This document shows, one piece after another, positions 39,301-59,500 of a stretch of DNA of 64,000 nucleotides. The translations under genes and the position numbers were made by a program. Within the stretch, counting starts at the first letter, position 1; each line of letters begins with the position of its first letter. The DNA is taken from contig NC_071347.1 in the NCBI RefSeq assembly GCF_027744825.2, forward strand, positions 16,286,501-16,350,500, in the 5' to 3' direction. Source of the stretch: Synchiropus splendidus (Eukaryota; Chordata; Actinopteri; Syngnathiformes; Callionymidae). The notes beneath the pieces were generated by a model. The model had not been told where the DNA came from. It saw only the letters and a list, made by a program, of their open reading frames with translations, and searched no databases.

Positions 39301-40875
39301 CCGATTCTGACCCAACTAGCAAGAAGCCAGAGGGTGTGTTCACTGGAAACCCTGCCAATGCGACTTTGATGCCGGATGTCTTCGATCAGCCTGCTGGATC
39401 TGGGATGCAGCCTGCAGGCTCTGAGGAGGACACCCACGACCTCACGACCCTCACCACGAAGATCCATCCGACGCAGTCGGCGTCAGACAAGACAGCGGTG
39501 GATGACAATGTGATGCTTGACACAAATGAAAATGCAGGTGAGATCAGCAACAGGTCTGTTATGTGGGCCTCACTGAGCTGAAACAAACTGATTCACCTGT
39601 TCAAAGCAGTGAAGTTACTTCTCAAACGCAGGATGCCCCCTTGTGTTGGGTGCCATGAATCTCACACAACTATTTTCGCTTGATATTACAAATTATATAA
39701 TTGTAAATTGAAGGTTTTCCTTTACTGTTTACAGCACTCATTCCCAATGGCCGTAAGACTGTTGAGCCAAAACCTGAGGAGCGCGAGAGCAGTCAGTCAT
39801 CGAGTAAGTCCTTTTTGAGGGGTGGAAAATGAATTTGGATCAATCCAGTGCAGCAATTGAAAGAATTGTTTTTTTACCCTCTTGTCTACAACTGGAGATA
39901 TAAATGTTATGCTCTCGTACCGGTCAGTAACTCCCCTTATAAAGTGGTGCAATTCCCCTTATAAATTGAGAAGAAACCTTACAAACACAATCGCGGCGCA
40001 TTTTATTATTTTATTATTACTATTCACATCACAGCAAGACAGACAATGTACTGGAAAATGATAACAAAGATAACATATATAAAAGCTTGCATTACATTTA
40101 CCATGTGCAGCATGTTTTAAAATAAAAAAAATTTCCATAGTGTCTTTCAATCTTTCAGAAAAATCGGATTCTTCCATGCTTACAATTCAAAACAACGGAT
40201 GTGGGCCGCAGTGCAACGCGCATGCGCACACAACACTCTCATCGTGAAAGCCGAAAGCAACAAGAAAAATAAATACGCGACCGAGGATACGTTTTGCTAG
40301 TATGATGCGCCGACCGTCGCCAGTTACCGGCAAGACGAGACAATCCGTTTGGGATCCGAAATTGGCGAGTCGATATCGGCCTGGCGTGAATTATTTTTTC
40401 TAATGTATTTTCCCCGTACAAAAATCGTTATACGGCGTGAAATTGTAAAAAAAATAAACGTATAAGTTGACAGGTCTGTGTTGCTATACTAATTTCACAC
40501 CTTCTCTCCTGTAGACTGGCTGGTCATCTTTCTGACTATCATTGGAGTCGCGGCAGTTCTGCTGGTCTGTGTCGCTGTCGCCAAAAGAAAAAGGTCCGCG
40601 TCTCATCTTCTTCGCTCAGTTGTCACTCTGTCTGCAGGCAAGTGATATCCTCTTGTTTCCACAGCTGGTTTGGAAGGAAGCAAACGCTCATGATCACCAA
40701 GGAAGGCGGCGAGGGGAACGGAGCGGCCGCTTTGGCGTCTAGCTCCAACGCTCAGGAGAGGGAGCAGGAGATGGTCACCCTGATGAACAAGGAGAAAATC
40801 CAGGAGAACGGCAACACGGAGGAGTTCACCGTGATCACGCTAGAGGAGTCGCCGGACAAAGAGCCGGTGGCGTGA
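28601..40875 (+). CDS. cd44: CD44 antigen (hyaluronan receptor), complete
   Basis: Eight coding exons: 28601-28679, 37085-37250, 37322-37464, 37538-37591, 39208-39537, 39735-39803, 40515-40593, 40665-40875. They give 376 residues with all phases consistent. Order: signal peptide (~1-20), Link domain (C32, C57, C81, C102, C125, C136 match the six conserved cysteines), acidic Ser/Thr/Pro-rich stalk (~148-280), a transmembrane helix (~282-303, Cys299 near its cytosolic end), a basic juxtamembrane segment (KRKRSWFGRK) of the kind that binds ERM proteins, and a tail with the conserved [10 protein letters not shown] block. Known role of the family: a cell-surface receptor for hyaluronan linking matrix to actin. 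Position between pdhx and slc1a2 agrees with conserved synteny. Human standard CD44 is 361 residues. Unusual: an extra cysteine (C121) and substitutions at two hyaluronan-contact tyrosines. Confidence 0.93.
31390..31410 (+). repeat. (CA)n microsatellite
   Basis: About ten CA units. Confidence 0.9.
31720..31985. repeat. Inverted-repeat element with GAGACC/GGTCTC arms
   Basis: The left part is full of GAGACC and AAGACC words (GAGACCAAAGACCGGGACC). The right part has the complement (GGTCTTTGGTCTCC, GGTCTCAGTCTC). This suggests a fold-back interspersed repeat. Confidence 0.5.
33221..33299 (+). repeat. (GT)n microsatellite
   Basis: About 79 bases of GT with a single GA interruption near 33261. 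Confidence 0.95.
34201..34305. repeat. Second partial copy of the 25480 repeat
   Basis: Shares GGCTGCTCCCCCTGGTGGAT and its flanks with 25791-25890. Confidence 0.55.
35656..35827. repeat. Palindromic short repeat, copy C
   Basis: The left arm CGCTTCATGAAACAGCGTCC pairs with the right arm GGACACTGTTTCATGAAGCC. The inner parts carry AGATGGC and GCCATCT. Confidence 0.75.
35988..36180. repeat. Palindromic short repeat, copy D (extended variant)
   Basis: Carries the extra left block ATGAAACAGTATTGCAGGG before the usual arm. The same extended variant occurs inverted at 42716-42950. Confidence 0.75.
36190..36285. repeat. Palindromic short repeat, copy E (partial)
   Basis: The right-arm features GCGCCATCTACTGAGCACTG and CCGTTTTATGAGGCCTCA are recognisable; the left arm is poor. 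Confidence 0.5.
37085..37250 (+). CDS. cd44: cd44 exon 2 (Link domain, first half)
   Basis: Encodes [20 protein letters not shown] through ETCR, including conserved Cys32, Cys57 and Cys81. The acceptor is TCTGCAG and the donor CAG|GTCAGA. Arg45 corresponds to human Arg41, while His46 replaces human Tyr42. Confidence 0.95.
37322..37464 (+). CDS. cd44: cd44 exon 3 (Link domain, second half)
   Basis: Encodes [20 protein letters not shown], then [10 protein letters not shown] and [12 protein letters not shown]. Cys102 and Cys125 match the human disulphide partners and Cys121 is extra. The Arg82 codon spans the splice; Asn83 replaces human Tyr79. The acceptor is CCACTAAG and the donor GCAG|GTGAGT. 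Confidence 0.94.
37538..37591 (+). CDS. cd44: cd44 exon 4 (last conserved cysteine)
   Basis: Encodes [21 protein letters not shown] supplies Cys136, aligned to human Cys129, and is also an N-glycosylation sequon. At 54 nt it is shorter than the mammalian counterpart as I know it, suggesting a shortened C-terminal flank of the Link domain. The acceptor is ACTCCAG and the donor GCAG|GTCAGC. Confidence 0.85.
38446..38780. repeat. Degenerate interspersed repeat (ATTAATCGC type)
   Basis: Begins GGGGTGGGACTTCGATTAAA and includes AATCTCAATTAATCGCAG, words common to teleost non-autonomous DNA elements. No target duplication was identified. Confidence 0.4.
38871..39079 (+). other. Unassigned open segment with two hydrophobic stretches
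   Basis: Preceded by a strong acceptor-like run TTTGCTTTTGTTCAG and followed by a possible donor ATAG|GTATAT. The frame between reads [20 protein letters not shown] and, after a loop with one Cys, [20 protein letters not shown]. The layout (helix, short loop, helix) recalls the last two helices of small four-helix membrane proteins such as the TMEM179 type, but similarity is not established. It does not read in frame with cd44 exon 4. It could be a chance frame or a gene relic. Confidence 0.25.
39208..39537 (+). CDS. cd44: cd44 exon 5 (stalk)
   Basis: A 330-nt exon, phase 1 to phase 1, encoding an acidic Ser/Thr/Pro-rich stalk ([20 protein letters not shown]; later [16 protein letters not shown]; ends MLDTNENA). 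It has NQT and NAT sequons and many potential O-glycosylation sites. The acceptor is CCTTCAG and the donor GCAG|GTGAGA. Sequence is poorly conserved with mammals, so its identity rests on frame, phase and position. Confidence 0.88.
39735..39803 (+). CDS. cd44: cd44 exon 6 (membrane-proximal stalk)
   Basis: Encodes [20 protein letters not shown] and QSS; basic and acidic residues just outside the membrane. The acceptor is TTTACAG and the donor CGA|GTAAGT. Phase 1 at both ends means it could be skipped without frameshift. Confidence 0.87.
39804..40514 (+). other. cd44 intron 6
   Basis: A 711 bp intron largely filled by a repeat-like segment at 39915-40485. Confidence 0.6.
39915..40485. repeat. 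Possible non-autonomous DNA element
   Basis: The left end CCGGTCAGTAACTCCCCTTA resembles the complement of the right end (ACCTGTCAACTTATACGTTT). The inside is GC-richer with CpGs (GCAACGCGCATGCGC, CGCCGACCGTCGCC), unlike the surrounding intron. Confidence 0.4.
40515..40593 (+). CDS. cd44: cd44 exon 7 (transmembrane helix)
   Basis: Encodes [20 protein letters not shown] and AVAKRKR. It aligns with the human membrane segment, including a Cys near the inner face that is palmitoylated in mammals. The acceptor is CTCCTGTAG; the donor AAG|GTCCGC is weak. Confidence 0.94.
40665..40875 (+). CDS. cd44: cd44 exon 8 (cytoplasmic tail)
   Basis: Encodes [20 protein letters not shown], then [11 protein letters not shown] and a C-terminus ending SPDKEPVA with TGA at 40873-40875. 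The QEMVxLxNKE block is shared with mammalian CD44. The mammalian KIGV end is not present. The preceding intron is only 71 bp (40594-40664). The acceptor is TTCCACAG. Confidence 0.93.
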
Positions 40876-42100
40876 GAGCGAATAAGTCAAGCTGAGGATG
40901 GGAGGCGGGGTGGCACCTTCAGATATTGTTGGTCAACACTGGATGTATATTTAGAGAACGTTTTTAACACGCACGTATTCGGGCTATTGAAGATCAGTAC
41001 ATTTCGGGGGCATTCCAGCGACAACAACGGAAGAATGTAAGGCGGATTTATGATAAGCAAAACAACTTTTCATTTCTATACCAAATGGTTTCCTTGTTAA
41101 AACATCGGATCTTCACTCGCCCCAATATGCTGTTGCGTGCCTTTGACTGTAGGAGCATCTCGGATGGTCTTGAGAGGGGACCGGGGAGGGGGCTGGTATA
41201 TGCATGCGTACATTGGCGGGTGTGAATATTTTGTGTGCCAGTTGCATTGTGTTGTGTACATTGTTGAGGAAAGATGGGTCTAATTTAATCAGAAAACAAA
41301 GACGCCGACAAGGCTGATAATCATTCTGTGAAAATGAAATAGACTGAATAGTTGTGGGCCTTTTTTTTTTTTTTCTTTGCTTTGTTTTCAAATTTCTAAA
41401 GTGTCATGTGCTTTTATTTTGGCAACATGTCAGCCGTTACCTGTGGACTGCAGCTTTTGTTTGGCGAGAAAACTGGGAATTAATTTATGTAGCTTCAGCT
41501 CCCGTTTTTCTTGGCGTGTGTGTATGTATATATATATATATATATTAAATCATGTTTTGCAGATGCCTTAGCAATAGCTGCCAGTGATTGTTTTTTTGAT
41601 AGCTTTGAAACCCCTTTTTTAAGAAAGGACTGTGCCAATTTTTGGGGTGGGGGAGGTGTTCATAATGATGTCCCTGACGTTATCCTGAGGATAAGTAGGC
41701 TGAGAATTATAATATTAACTTGCTATATACACAGTGTGTACAGAATTTGGAGATTTAAAAGTAAATAATTGAAAAGGATCTATTGTAGATTTCAAAAACC
41801 GGACTGGTGAAATCAAAATATTCCTCCTAAATATTCAACCACATGCTGCAGTTTTCTACTTTCTAAACCATCATTTCCACATTCCTTGTGCAACAGTGCT
41901 TTTCCTTTTTTTCAGGTAAACTTTGAATAGTCCAAATACATTTCTTACTGTTTTTCCAGTTTCCGCTTTTGCTCTTTATATGATTCATAGACAAGATAAG
42001 TAGCGAAACTTCTCGTGTAGTTTTATTAGAAATTTACAACCGTTGAACAAGTTTGTAAAGCTCCCTGTTGAATTTAATAAATGTATATTGCAACCAATGT
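40876..42100 (+). other. cd44 3' UTR
   Basis: About 1.2 kb, T-rich, with a short TA tract near 41526. It ends at the AATAAA at 42076, after which LINE-derived sequence begins. Confidence 0.7.
42076..42081 (+). promoter_or_regulatory. cd44 polyadenylation signal
   Basis: AATAAA followed within 30 bases by a TGTGTTGTC stretch, a typical downstream element. It is the best-placed canonical signal after the stop. Confidence 0.65.
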
Positions 42101-42600
42101 GTTGTCTTCCTTTTTTCTATTTCCACTCCATGAGAACTTTGTCTTCTAGTTCTTTTGGTTTCTCCCATCTTCCTCCATCTCCCCCTGTCCTCTGCTTCCT
42201 CTTCTCTCAAACCTACAAACCTCATGTCCTCCTTCACCACCTCCATCAATCTCCTCTTTGGCCTTCCTCTCCACCTTCTGCCTGGCAGTTCCACCCTCAA
42301 CATCTTCCTACCAATGTACTGTCTCTCCTCTGTACATGTCCAAACCATCTCCATCTCGCCTCTCTGACTTGGTCTCCTAAACACCTGAGCCCATGCGCTG
42401 TCCCTCTGATCTACTGCTTCCTGATCCTATCCATCCTGTTCACTCCCAGAGAGAAGCTCAGCATCTTCATCTCTGCCACCTCCAGCTCTGCCTCCTGTCT
42501 TTTCCTCAGTGCCACTGTTTCCAAACCATACAACATTGCTGGCCTCGCCACCGTTCCATTCCATGAGTACTTACTGAACATTTACCTGAGGGAAAGAAGG
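42101..42600 (-). mobile_element. LINE 3' end (reverse-transcriptase tail), antisense
   Basis: On the - strand a frame reads MLRVELPGRRWRGRPKRRLM and VVKEDMRFVGLREEEAEDRG followed by RWRKM. This is a well-known C-terminal signature of fish non-LTR retrotransposons (RTE/Rex-like). Upstream fragments (SLGVNRMDRIR, RGTAWAQVFRR) sit in shifted frames. It is 5'-truncated and inactive. Confidence 0.75.
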
Positions 42601-42715
42601 TAAGTTTCACCTCTGACTAAAAGTAAAGTACAGTATCTGGCATGTCTCAGGTGGAGAAAACCTCTTTCTATAACACACTGATGCAATGATGAAGTGGACT
42701 CAGCCTTGCACGGCC

Positions 42716-42950
42716 TTGCACCAAACCAGCAATACTGTTTCATGATGCCTCATCTACCCATCACTACTGAAACCCTTCGGCTGGCTATTTCTCGCTGCAA
42801 AAATCCAGTTTAACAGTCTTAGTCGATATGTGTAACCCCACATCCTTTCTAAACCAAAAGCGCCATCTAGTGGCCTCTGAAAATTGGGACAGTGTTTCAT
42901 CAACCATGCAATACTGTTTCATGGTATCTCATCTACCCATCACTAGCGTA
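42716..42950. repeat. Palindromic short repeat, copy F (extended variant, inverted)
   Basis: Reverse complement of the 35988 variant: GCAATACTGTTTCATGGTATCTCATC at its right end and GCGCCATCTAGTGGCCTCTG inside. A matching arm lies at 42728-42760. Confidence 0.7.
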
Positions 42951-44110
42951 AGGACTTAAACCTGACATGTACAATATACGGTAGGCTGCATGGAAAGGTA
43001 GAGTATTCCTACCATACTATCATACTTACGATACAAGACAACAGAAGCAGTCGAAACTTTATTGCATCTTGACTCAGCATACTTCTAACTAACAGAGACT
43101 AAAACGTGAGAACCCAAACTGTTTACACTTTCATTTTGAGTTGACAGTGGAGACAGATGTCAGTGTAAGAAACTAGTCTTCTTCAATAAATTCCAGAATT
43201 TATTTCAGAGTCTGGTCGTGTCTTGTAGCTGCTCTGTACAGGTCAGCAGGACAGTGGGGTCTGTGACAGCTGCAGGGGGACAGTTGTTTAGTAGCGGACA
43301 CGGATTTGTTAGCACTGAAACAAAGGTCAGGTCGCCAGAGTGACTTGGTTGTGACTTTGGCTAGGTGTTGCCCGAAGTGCTATCGGTGCTTTCCAATTAC
43401 CTCGGAAGTCGGAACAAGCTGCAAAGTGATCATAAGCGGAGCAGCCTAGCGATAGCCATTGTTAGCACGGTCCACACTGCAGCTTGTATATACAGCATGA
43501 ACATTTAAAATTATACTAGAGACACATTTCTACAGGATTATGCGGTAGACCGATTTCTTGAAAAAAAGGTGGGCGGAATATACATTAGCATTACAGAAGC
43601 TCTACTCACTGAGTAGCCATCTTGGATTCGTGAGACTTCTCCCACCATCTGGGAAATCGGGTACATCATCCGGGTGGGGGGAGGAGCTGGGAATTTCTCA
43701 GTCCCAGTTGTGTGCCACAACGTTTATATCTGCGATGGACGCAGTGCAGTGTTTCAAACATTAGCCAACTTTAGTGACCATTCCTTGCACAGTTTTGTCA
43801 ATGAGGCTCCTGGTCAGTGGACAAGTTTAACCAATGGGCTACACGTGGCATCAGTAGTGGGATAGTCACACAAGTGCCCTGGACAATGACCTGCTGTGAT
43901 TCAAGGCACCTTTAGGCATGAGTGAATGTAGGAAATTGGAGCGGTGAAGGAAGGGTCATTGAGAGATGCTAAAGGTTTACGGGGATCGAGGGTCAAAAGA
44001 TGGCGGTGTTGGGATCCTATCCTTCTCTCATTGAACAGTATTTCATTGGTCTGTTTCGCTTTTCAGAGTTCAAGTCAGTGAACGAATCACAAACAACAAG
44101 AAACAGCAGG
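42951..44110. other. cd44-slc1a2 convergent intergenic region
   Basis: No gene supported. The part around 43370-43800 has repeat-like words (TACCTCGGAAGTCGGAAC, GTAGCCATCTTGGATTCGTG) but no boundaries could be set. Confidence 0.5.
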
Positions 44111-46833
44111 TTTTAGTTATGAATGAACATTTATTAGTTATATTTGTATATGTACACCAAAGGTACAACACATTGATATGTAGAAACAGATTTCTTATGT
44201 ATACCATCGACCGAAGATAGAATTCATGTATTTTTTTGTCTTTTCTTTTCCTCTCAAATTTGTTTTGTTGTTCCCCAACACATACGCTTTGCCTTTACAT
44301 CAAAATTACAACAACAGCTTTACAAAGAGGGAAGGCAGGGGACAACCGGAGACCATGTTGGGGGGTGATTTATGAGACACATCAGTAGAAAAAGGACAAG
44401 CTTTGAGGAAATACTGGCCTTTCGTTCAAATACTGTGCCGATCTCTTTCATGTGTTTTGCTGCAGAGACTGTGCGTTGTTTTGTCGAAAAAGGCAAGAGG
44501 GGATCAAGGCAGTTTATCTTTGATGCGATGTGGATGGTCTGAATGAGTCTCCGTCATGCGTGGACTGTTCTGCAGTCACTGACCCACATGACTGAGCAAC
44601 AACAAGCTGTCGAGATTGAGGACGAAAAGATGATCCAGATGAGTCACCTGAGAAATTTTGCTTGGTAGTGATACCACTGTTGTTTGTCCCTTCACTCTAG
44701 CGTACAGGGCAGATTTCACCCTTCGACTCACTCCCCTCCGACTTCTTTTCCACGGTAACTTCCACCTAAATAACTTATGTAGGGCCCTTTGATCAAACCA
44801 GAAACTTCCCTTTCTCTCACTCTTTCTCTTTCGCTACCATTATTCTTTGATTTCCTTCATAATGCAAACGCCGTTTGCGTGACTGTAATAACCAGAATAT
44901 CTTGCGTCGCCATTGAACAGAACAGTTATATATTTATTTATGTACAATGAATATGAATGCACACGGCTTATATCTTCATGGAACAAACATTCAAATGCTT
45001 ACATTGGATAAAAAAAAAAAAGATTCATATATAGGTGTGTGACAAGTAAGTAAAACGACTAGTTAACAGCTAGTACAGAATAAAAAAAAAAGAAAAAAAC
45101 AGGCAATTTAATTCACGATTTCCTCTCTCATTTCGTCTACTCTAATTTTACTCAGGACATAGATGATAGATTTCTAGAGGATTACATTTAAAATGTCACT
45201 ATATTCCTACTTTTTACTCCCGCACCCGCAAAAAAAAAAAAAAAAAAAAAGAAAAATAATGAAAAAAAGAAAATCTGTTACCTACAATATATACACAAAG
45301 TGCAAGGAGGCACTTCAAAAATATCATGCTTTTAAGATAGTGGTGCAATAGAAATAATAACATTTTACTGTATCCATGCTTCTTAAAACACTCAATCCCC
45401 AACTGTAGTCATCGTGACCCGGACTGCTCGAAGGGTCCGTGTAGATGTTTGTGCTCTACTGTACATGTCGTGACCTTGATGTTGAAGGATGGTTGTGTGT
45501 GTGTGTTTGAAAATATCTATAGGCGCATGCTCGCTCTAATGTGTATTTAAACGTGCATCAGTGTGTGTGTGACCTTCTGCTGTGAGGACCGAGCGCTAAG
45601 TGTTTTGTTTAGTTTTTCTAGCGTTACTTGAAAATGTATTCGTCCTCGAGGTCAATCTGAGTGAACATCTCCAAGGCATTTAGCACAAGAAACAAGACAG
45701 GAGACACAGACATTTCTTACACACACCAAACACACACTAGCAAAGCAGGTTTTGAGGATGTTTTTTTTTTTCTTTTTGGCTTAGTGGGAGGAATGTGTAC
45801 CTGACGATGCAGCACCAAGCATATGGCAGAAACAGTCTTGAGCTCTAGAGGTTAACACGGATGCAGGTATTTATCTTCAAGGAAGAAGGAAACGCTTCCT
45901 ATACTGCATGTTCATCACATTTGTGCTTCTTCAGAGTGGAAATTATTGGAATGTGTGCGTGCTACATGCAGTTCCGATCATCCCTTTCTTTTTAAGTTTG
46001 TGCTGTTCAGCAGTAGAAAAAAAAACCAAACTATTTATCGCAAATTTGCCACCGTACTACTGGCTTTTTGTGCTCTTTGTTTGTGCTCCAAATAACACAT
46101 TGTTCACTCTGAATTTCATCATTTGAATAGCAATACACAGGGCAGTACTAGCTTTGTTCTTTAGGCTTGTGCTTTGCTAAAGGAAGGAAATATAGATTCT
46201 GATATGATTGATATCCTGCCAGTTTGGTCCCATAAACTCGCGATCGTCCACTCACACAGACATACAGGGATTAAACCTCCACTAACTCATAAAATAAAGT
46301 CCCTTTTCTCAACATAAGCATTAATGGAAAACAAGATGGAGGGATAGAAATGTGTGCTTTGTCACTTCACGGTGAAGCAATAGCCTCCGCGCTATTATTT
46401 GCTGGACAAGAAGGAAAGAATGATGTGAAAGCAAGCGAGATCATATGGCACTTTAAAGTCTGCGTGTTTGCATGTCGGAACTTCTAAGTCTCCCTCCGTG
46501 CATGGCGGTAGGATGCCGTGCGCTCATCTCTTCTCTGCCACCCTTCTCTCCCGAAGCCTGGAAGTGTGATGTGCAATTGTCTGCTATAGAGAAAATAGTT
46601 GTGCTCTAACAGTATATAGCTCTCATATCACGGTTCGGTAGTAAATTAGTATTTATATCAGTCAGGTAGACAGTTACAAAAACTTGTAAAAGGGACTAAT
46701 ATAAAAGAAAGGAAACTAGATTACATAGTAAACAATTAGTAGTTCTGTTCATGTGACTTTTTTTCGTTTTTTTTTTTTTCCTCCAGATTGGAAAGCTTGA
46801 GGAGCCCAGGAGCAGGGGATCTCCGCGCCGCCA
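44111..46833 (-). other. slc1a2 3' UTR (GLT-1a form), inferred
   Basis: About 2.7 kb after the GLT-1a-type stop. Low in recognised interspersed repeats, with several A-runs on the + strand and AT-rich stretches. The extent is set by the polyadenylation signal at 44130. Confidence 0.5.
44130..44135 (-). promoter_or_regulatory. Candidate slc1a2 polyadenylation signal (distal)
   Basis: AATAAA on the - strand, followed by TG-rich sequence (CTTGTTGTTTGTG). A proximal alternative is at 44933-44938 (AATAAATA). Confidence 0.5.
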
Positions 46834-56597
<9,764 letters not shown>

Positions 56598-59500
56598 CTG
56601 CGGACACAGATGGAGAGAAGCATTATTGAATCATATATGCGTGCAAAAAAACTTTCTTTTTTTTTTTCCCAGTGAGTCATCAATGTGTCAGTTTATGATC
56701 CGCTAACAGATGGACTGTCAGGCTGCCACGTCCCAAACTTTACTTTCCAATTTCTGACAGTGACAACGAGTGTTTCACTCCCGCCTCAGACCCTTGCTAA
56801 AAAATACACTCACTAAAATACATGAATTCATTCAAGCTCAAGTTCCTGAGGTATAAATATTAATGGAGCCATCTTTGAAACTGAATTTGTTATGCAACAT
56901 TTCTCCAAAACACAACTCTTCTGAGTATTTATCAAACTGTAATCTTCACTCACACTATGAGTCTCATAATGCACTGCAACTGCAAACACCAACAACAGTT
57001 CATGTTGTGAATCAAAGGTTTGAATCCCACATATCAAACTCACGGCCCAAATCTACCATTCGTTTCATGCTGAGCTAAACATCAGTGTTCGCCAAGCTGT
57101 TTTCTGAGAGTGATATTTAAGTCAGTAATGATTCTCTCAACATAAACGTTGCTGCCAATGGGAGGCAATTTGACCAAATGAAGACGCTTCAGGTGTTTTG
57201 GTGGTGAAGGAAGGCACAAGTTAACAAGCTCACTCACATACATTCTAGATTTAGCATCCAATAATGGAAAGAAAGAGGGGTATTGCCTGCTTTTTTGACT
57301 TGTACTACTTATAGACAAAAAAAAAAAAATCTGTCCCGTGACAATGTCATTAAGTTCTAGCTCTTTGTGTTGTTGAGTTTAACACCGCTAGTTTAAACCA
57401 GATATTGATGTTAACACCAGTGAATTCCACCTTCATTCAGCAACAAATGCACACCCTCCGAAAGACGTTCAACTCTGTTGTCGCATGAGAGCAATTGGTC
57501 ACGCAGTGGCGTGAACAGAGCGTGGAGGATATATTGAAAAAGTGGGCGTCGGAAAGCTACTTCCTCTTATCCTATAGAAGGGAAAAGAAAGCCAGCTGTG
57601 GGCGCCACAAAGCCAACGCTTCAACTGAGGAGCCTTTACATCACGTCGCCGTCAGGACTGAGAGTTTAATCCATCAAACCTTCTTTTTTGTGTTTGACAT
57701 CTTCATCCTTCAGATGAAAAGTGCCCCAAAAATGAATTGTGCAGGGAAGAAAGGATAAAATGACGAAACTCACCACAGGGGATCAAAGCCGAAAGTGAAA
57801 GCCGTCAATGGCAGTGTTATATATTTTTCGATTCTCTGCACCCTCTTTGCAGATGACACCCTGAACTTTTTGGATATCAATCATTGTGGCTGTCGAGGGT
57901 TTTCATGAGATAAATCAATTAGAAAACAAAAAGGGCATTTTTTCCATTTTTGCCTCCCCCCCTTTTTTTTTTTTTAAAGGGTGCATTGTAGCAAATAATT
58001 GTGTATCACTGCGCACACATGCTACCACTCCCCAGAAATACACACAATTCCTCAAGCTTTCATGTTCCAAAGAAAGACCACCTGGTCGGCTCGCAGGCAC
58101 ACAGATGGGCCGGTCCCGTCTCCTCTTGTTAACCTCACTCTCAAGTGTGAACCACATGCAAAAAGCACATTTCAGCTCTGAGTCAGTAACGCCTCATGTG
58201 ATCTTCCATTCTTCATTACCTTCCTCTCTAATATGAGCTATGATCCCCGTTAATAGAATGGTCCCCGCTTTTTTTAGCCGAGAGAGGAAGTTGGATATTA
58301 TTCTGTCAGGACTCTCTCAGAAGACGAGAGCGAAGGTGAGAATGATGAAGCGAACTGAATATTTAAAGGACTTTATCAATTATGTACAAAACCGTTGCGC
58401 ATAAATGGTCTTCTTAGTATCTCTCCCTTGACTTAATGCTACACTTTTTTATTATTATAGAACATTTTGGAGTGGGATATAAGTCTGACTATATAATATC
58501 TAATGCAGTATATAATAATGAAAATACATGAATAATAATTTCAGTGAAAAATGTCATTCAAAATTGATGTCATTTAGTTTTCTTCCATATAAATTGTTAA
58601 AGTCAATTGATAAGTTCTTGTTATATGTCGTCCAAAATGGTTTAAACCAGTTAATCTGGTCTGTCAGATTAGACCTGGATTAACTACACCAGCGTGTAGA
58701 TTAACCCTGATGAGATTTTGACAAAGTAAAAGAAGTCGAGAGCATCAGAGCGGCACTTACTTCATCCCTGTTGTACTTGAGGTACGTGCTATCACCAGGT
58801 TTACCACTCCGAACTTTGGCGTTTAAAACTGCAGAATCACTATCGTTCCATCAAAAAAAAAAAAATGGCCGGATGCCAGCACATAGAATCCAAGGGGAGA
58901 TCAATCAATCCCAGCAGACGGATCCACGCTCTCAGCTTAGTGTTTCAATATCGTCCAGGGAGCGTGAACCCAGTCCAGATGACAGACTGACTCACCGCCA
59001 GAGGAGTCTACTTTGCCCCATCCTGATGTCTGCACCCCACAATTCCCACCCCTCCAACACCAAGCCACACACATACACTGACTAGAACCCTGGAAATAAA
59101 ACAAAGAGGAAGACATGGAGGAGGGAGGAGTCAGTCTATATATGAGCTTAAGTGTCAAATCCCTTAGGGTCCGTCCATTCTCTGGACAGTAATCCCCCCC
59201 AATACAGAGCAGCTCCTGCAATAGAGACCACTGGACATGAGAGCCGCTAATGGCACAGCAAGGACAGTGCAGCTTTGCCTCAATAATGAGAATAAAATGA
59301 AGTAAAACGGTATATAAAGGCTCAGTATTAACATCCGCGGGCGGCAGATTACGGTTTAATCTCGTGTGCTATGTAGCCTGTAATATACAATACCATTTAC
59401 GTAGCACAAGAAACACAATCTTCTCATTAAAAGTGAATGTCGCAGATTGACTATTTTCACACTTTATAAAAGCATAGATAGAATTGAGTGAATTTTAAAA

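Noticed and set aside
42043..42603. A 186-codon + strand frame after cd44
   Set aside because: It is the antisense of the LINE reverse-transcriptase tail that reads meaningfully on the - strand.
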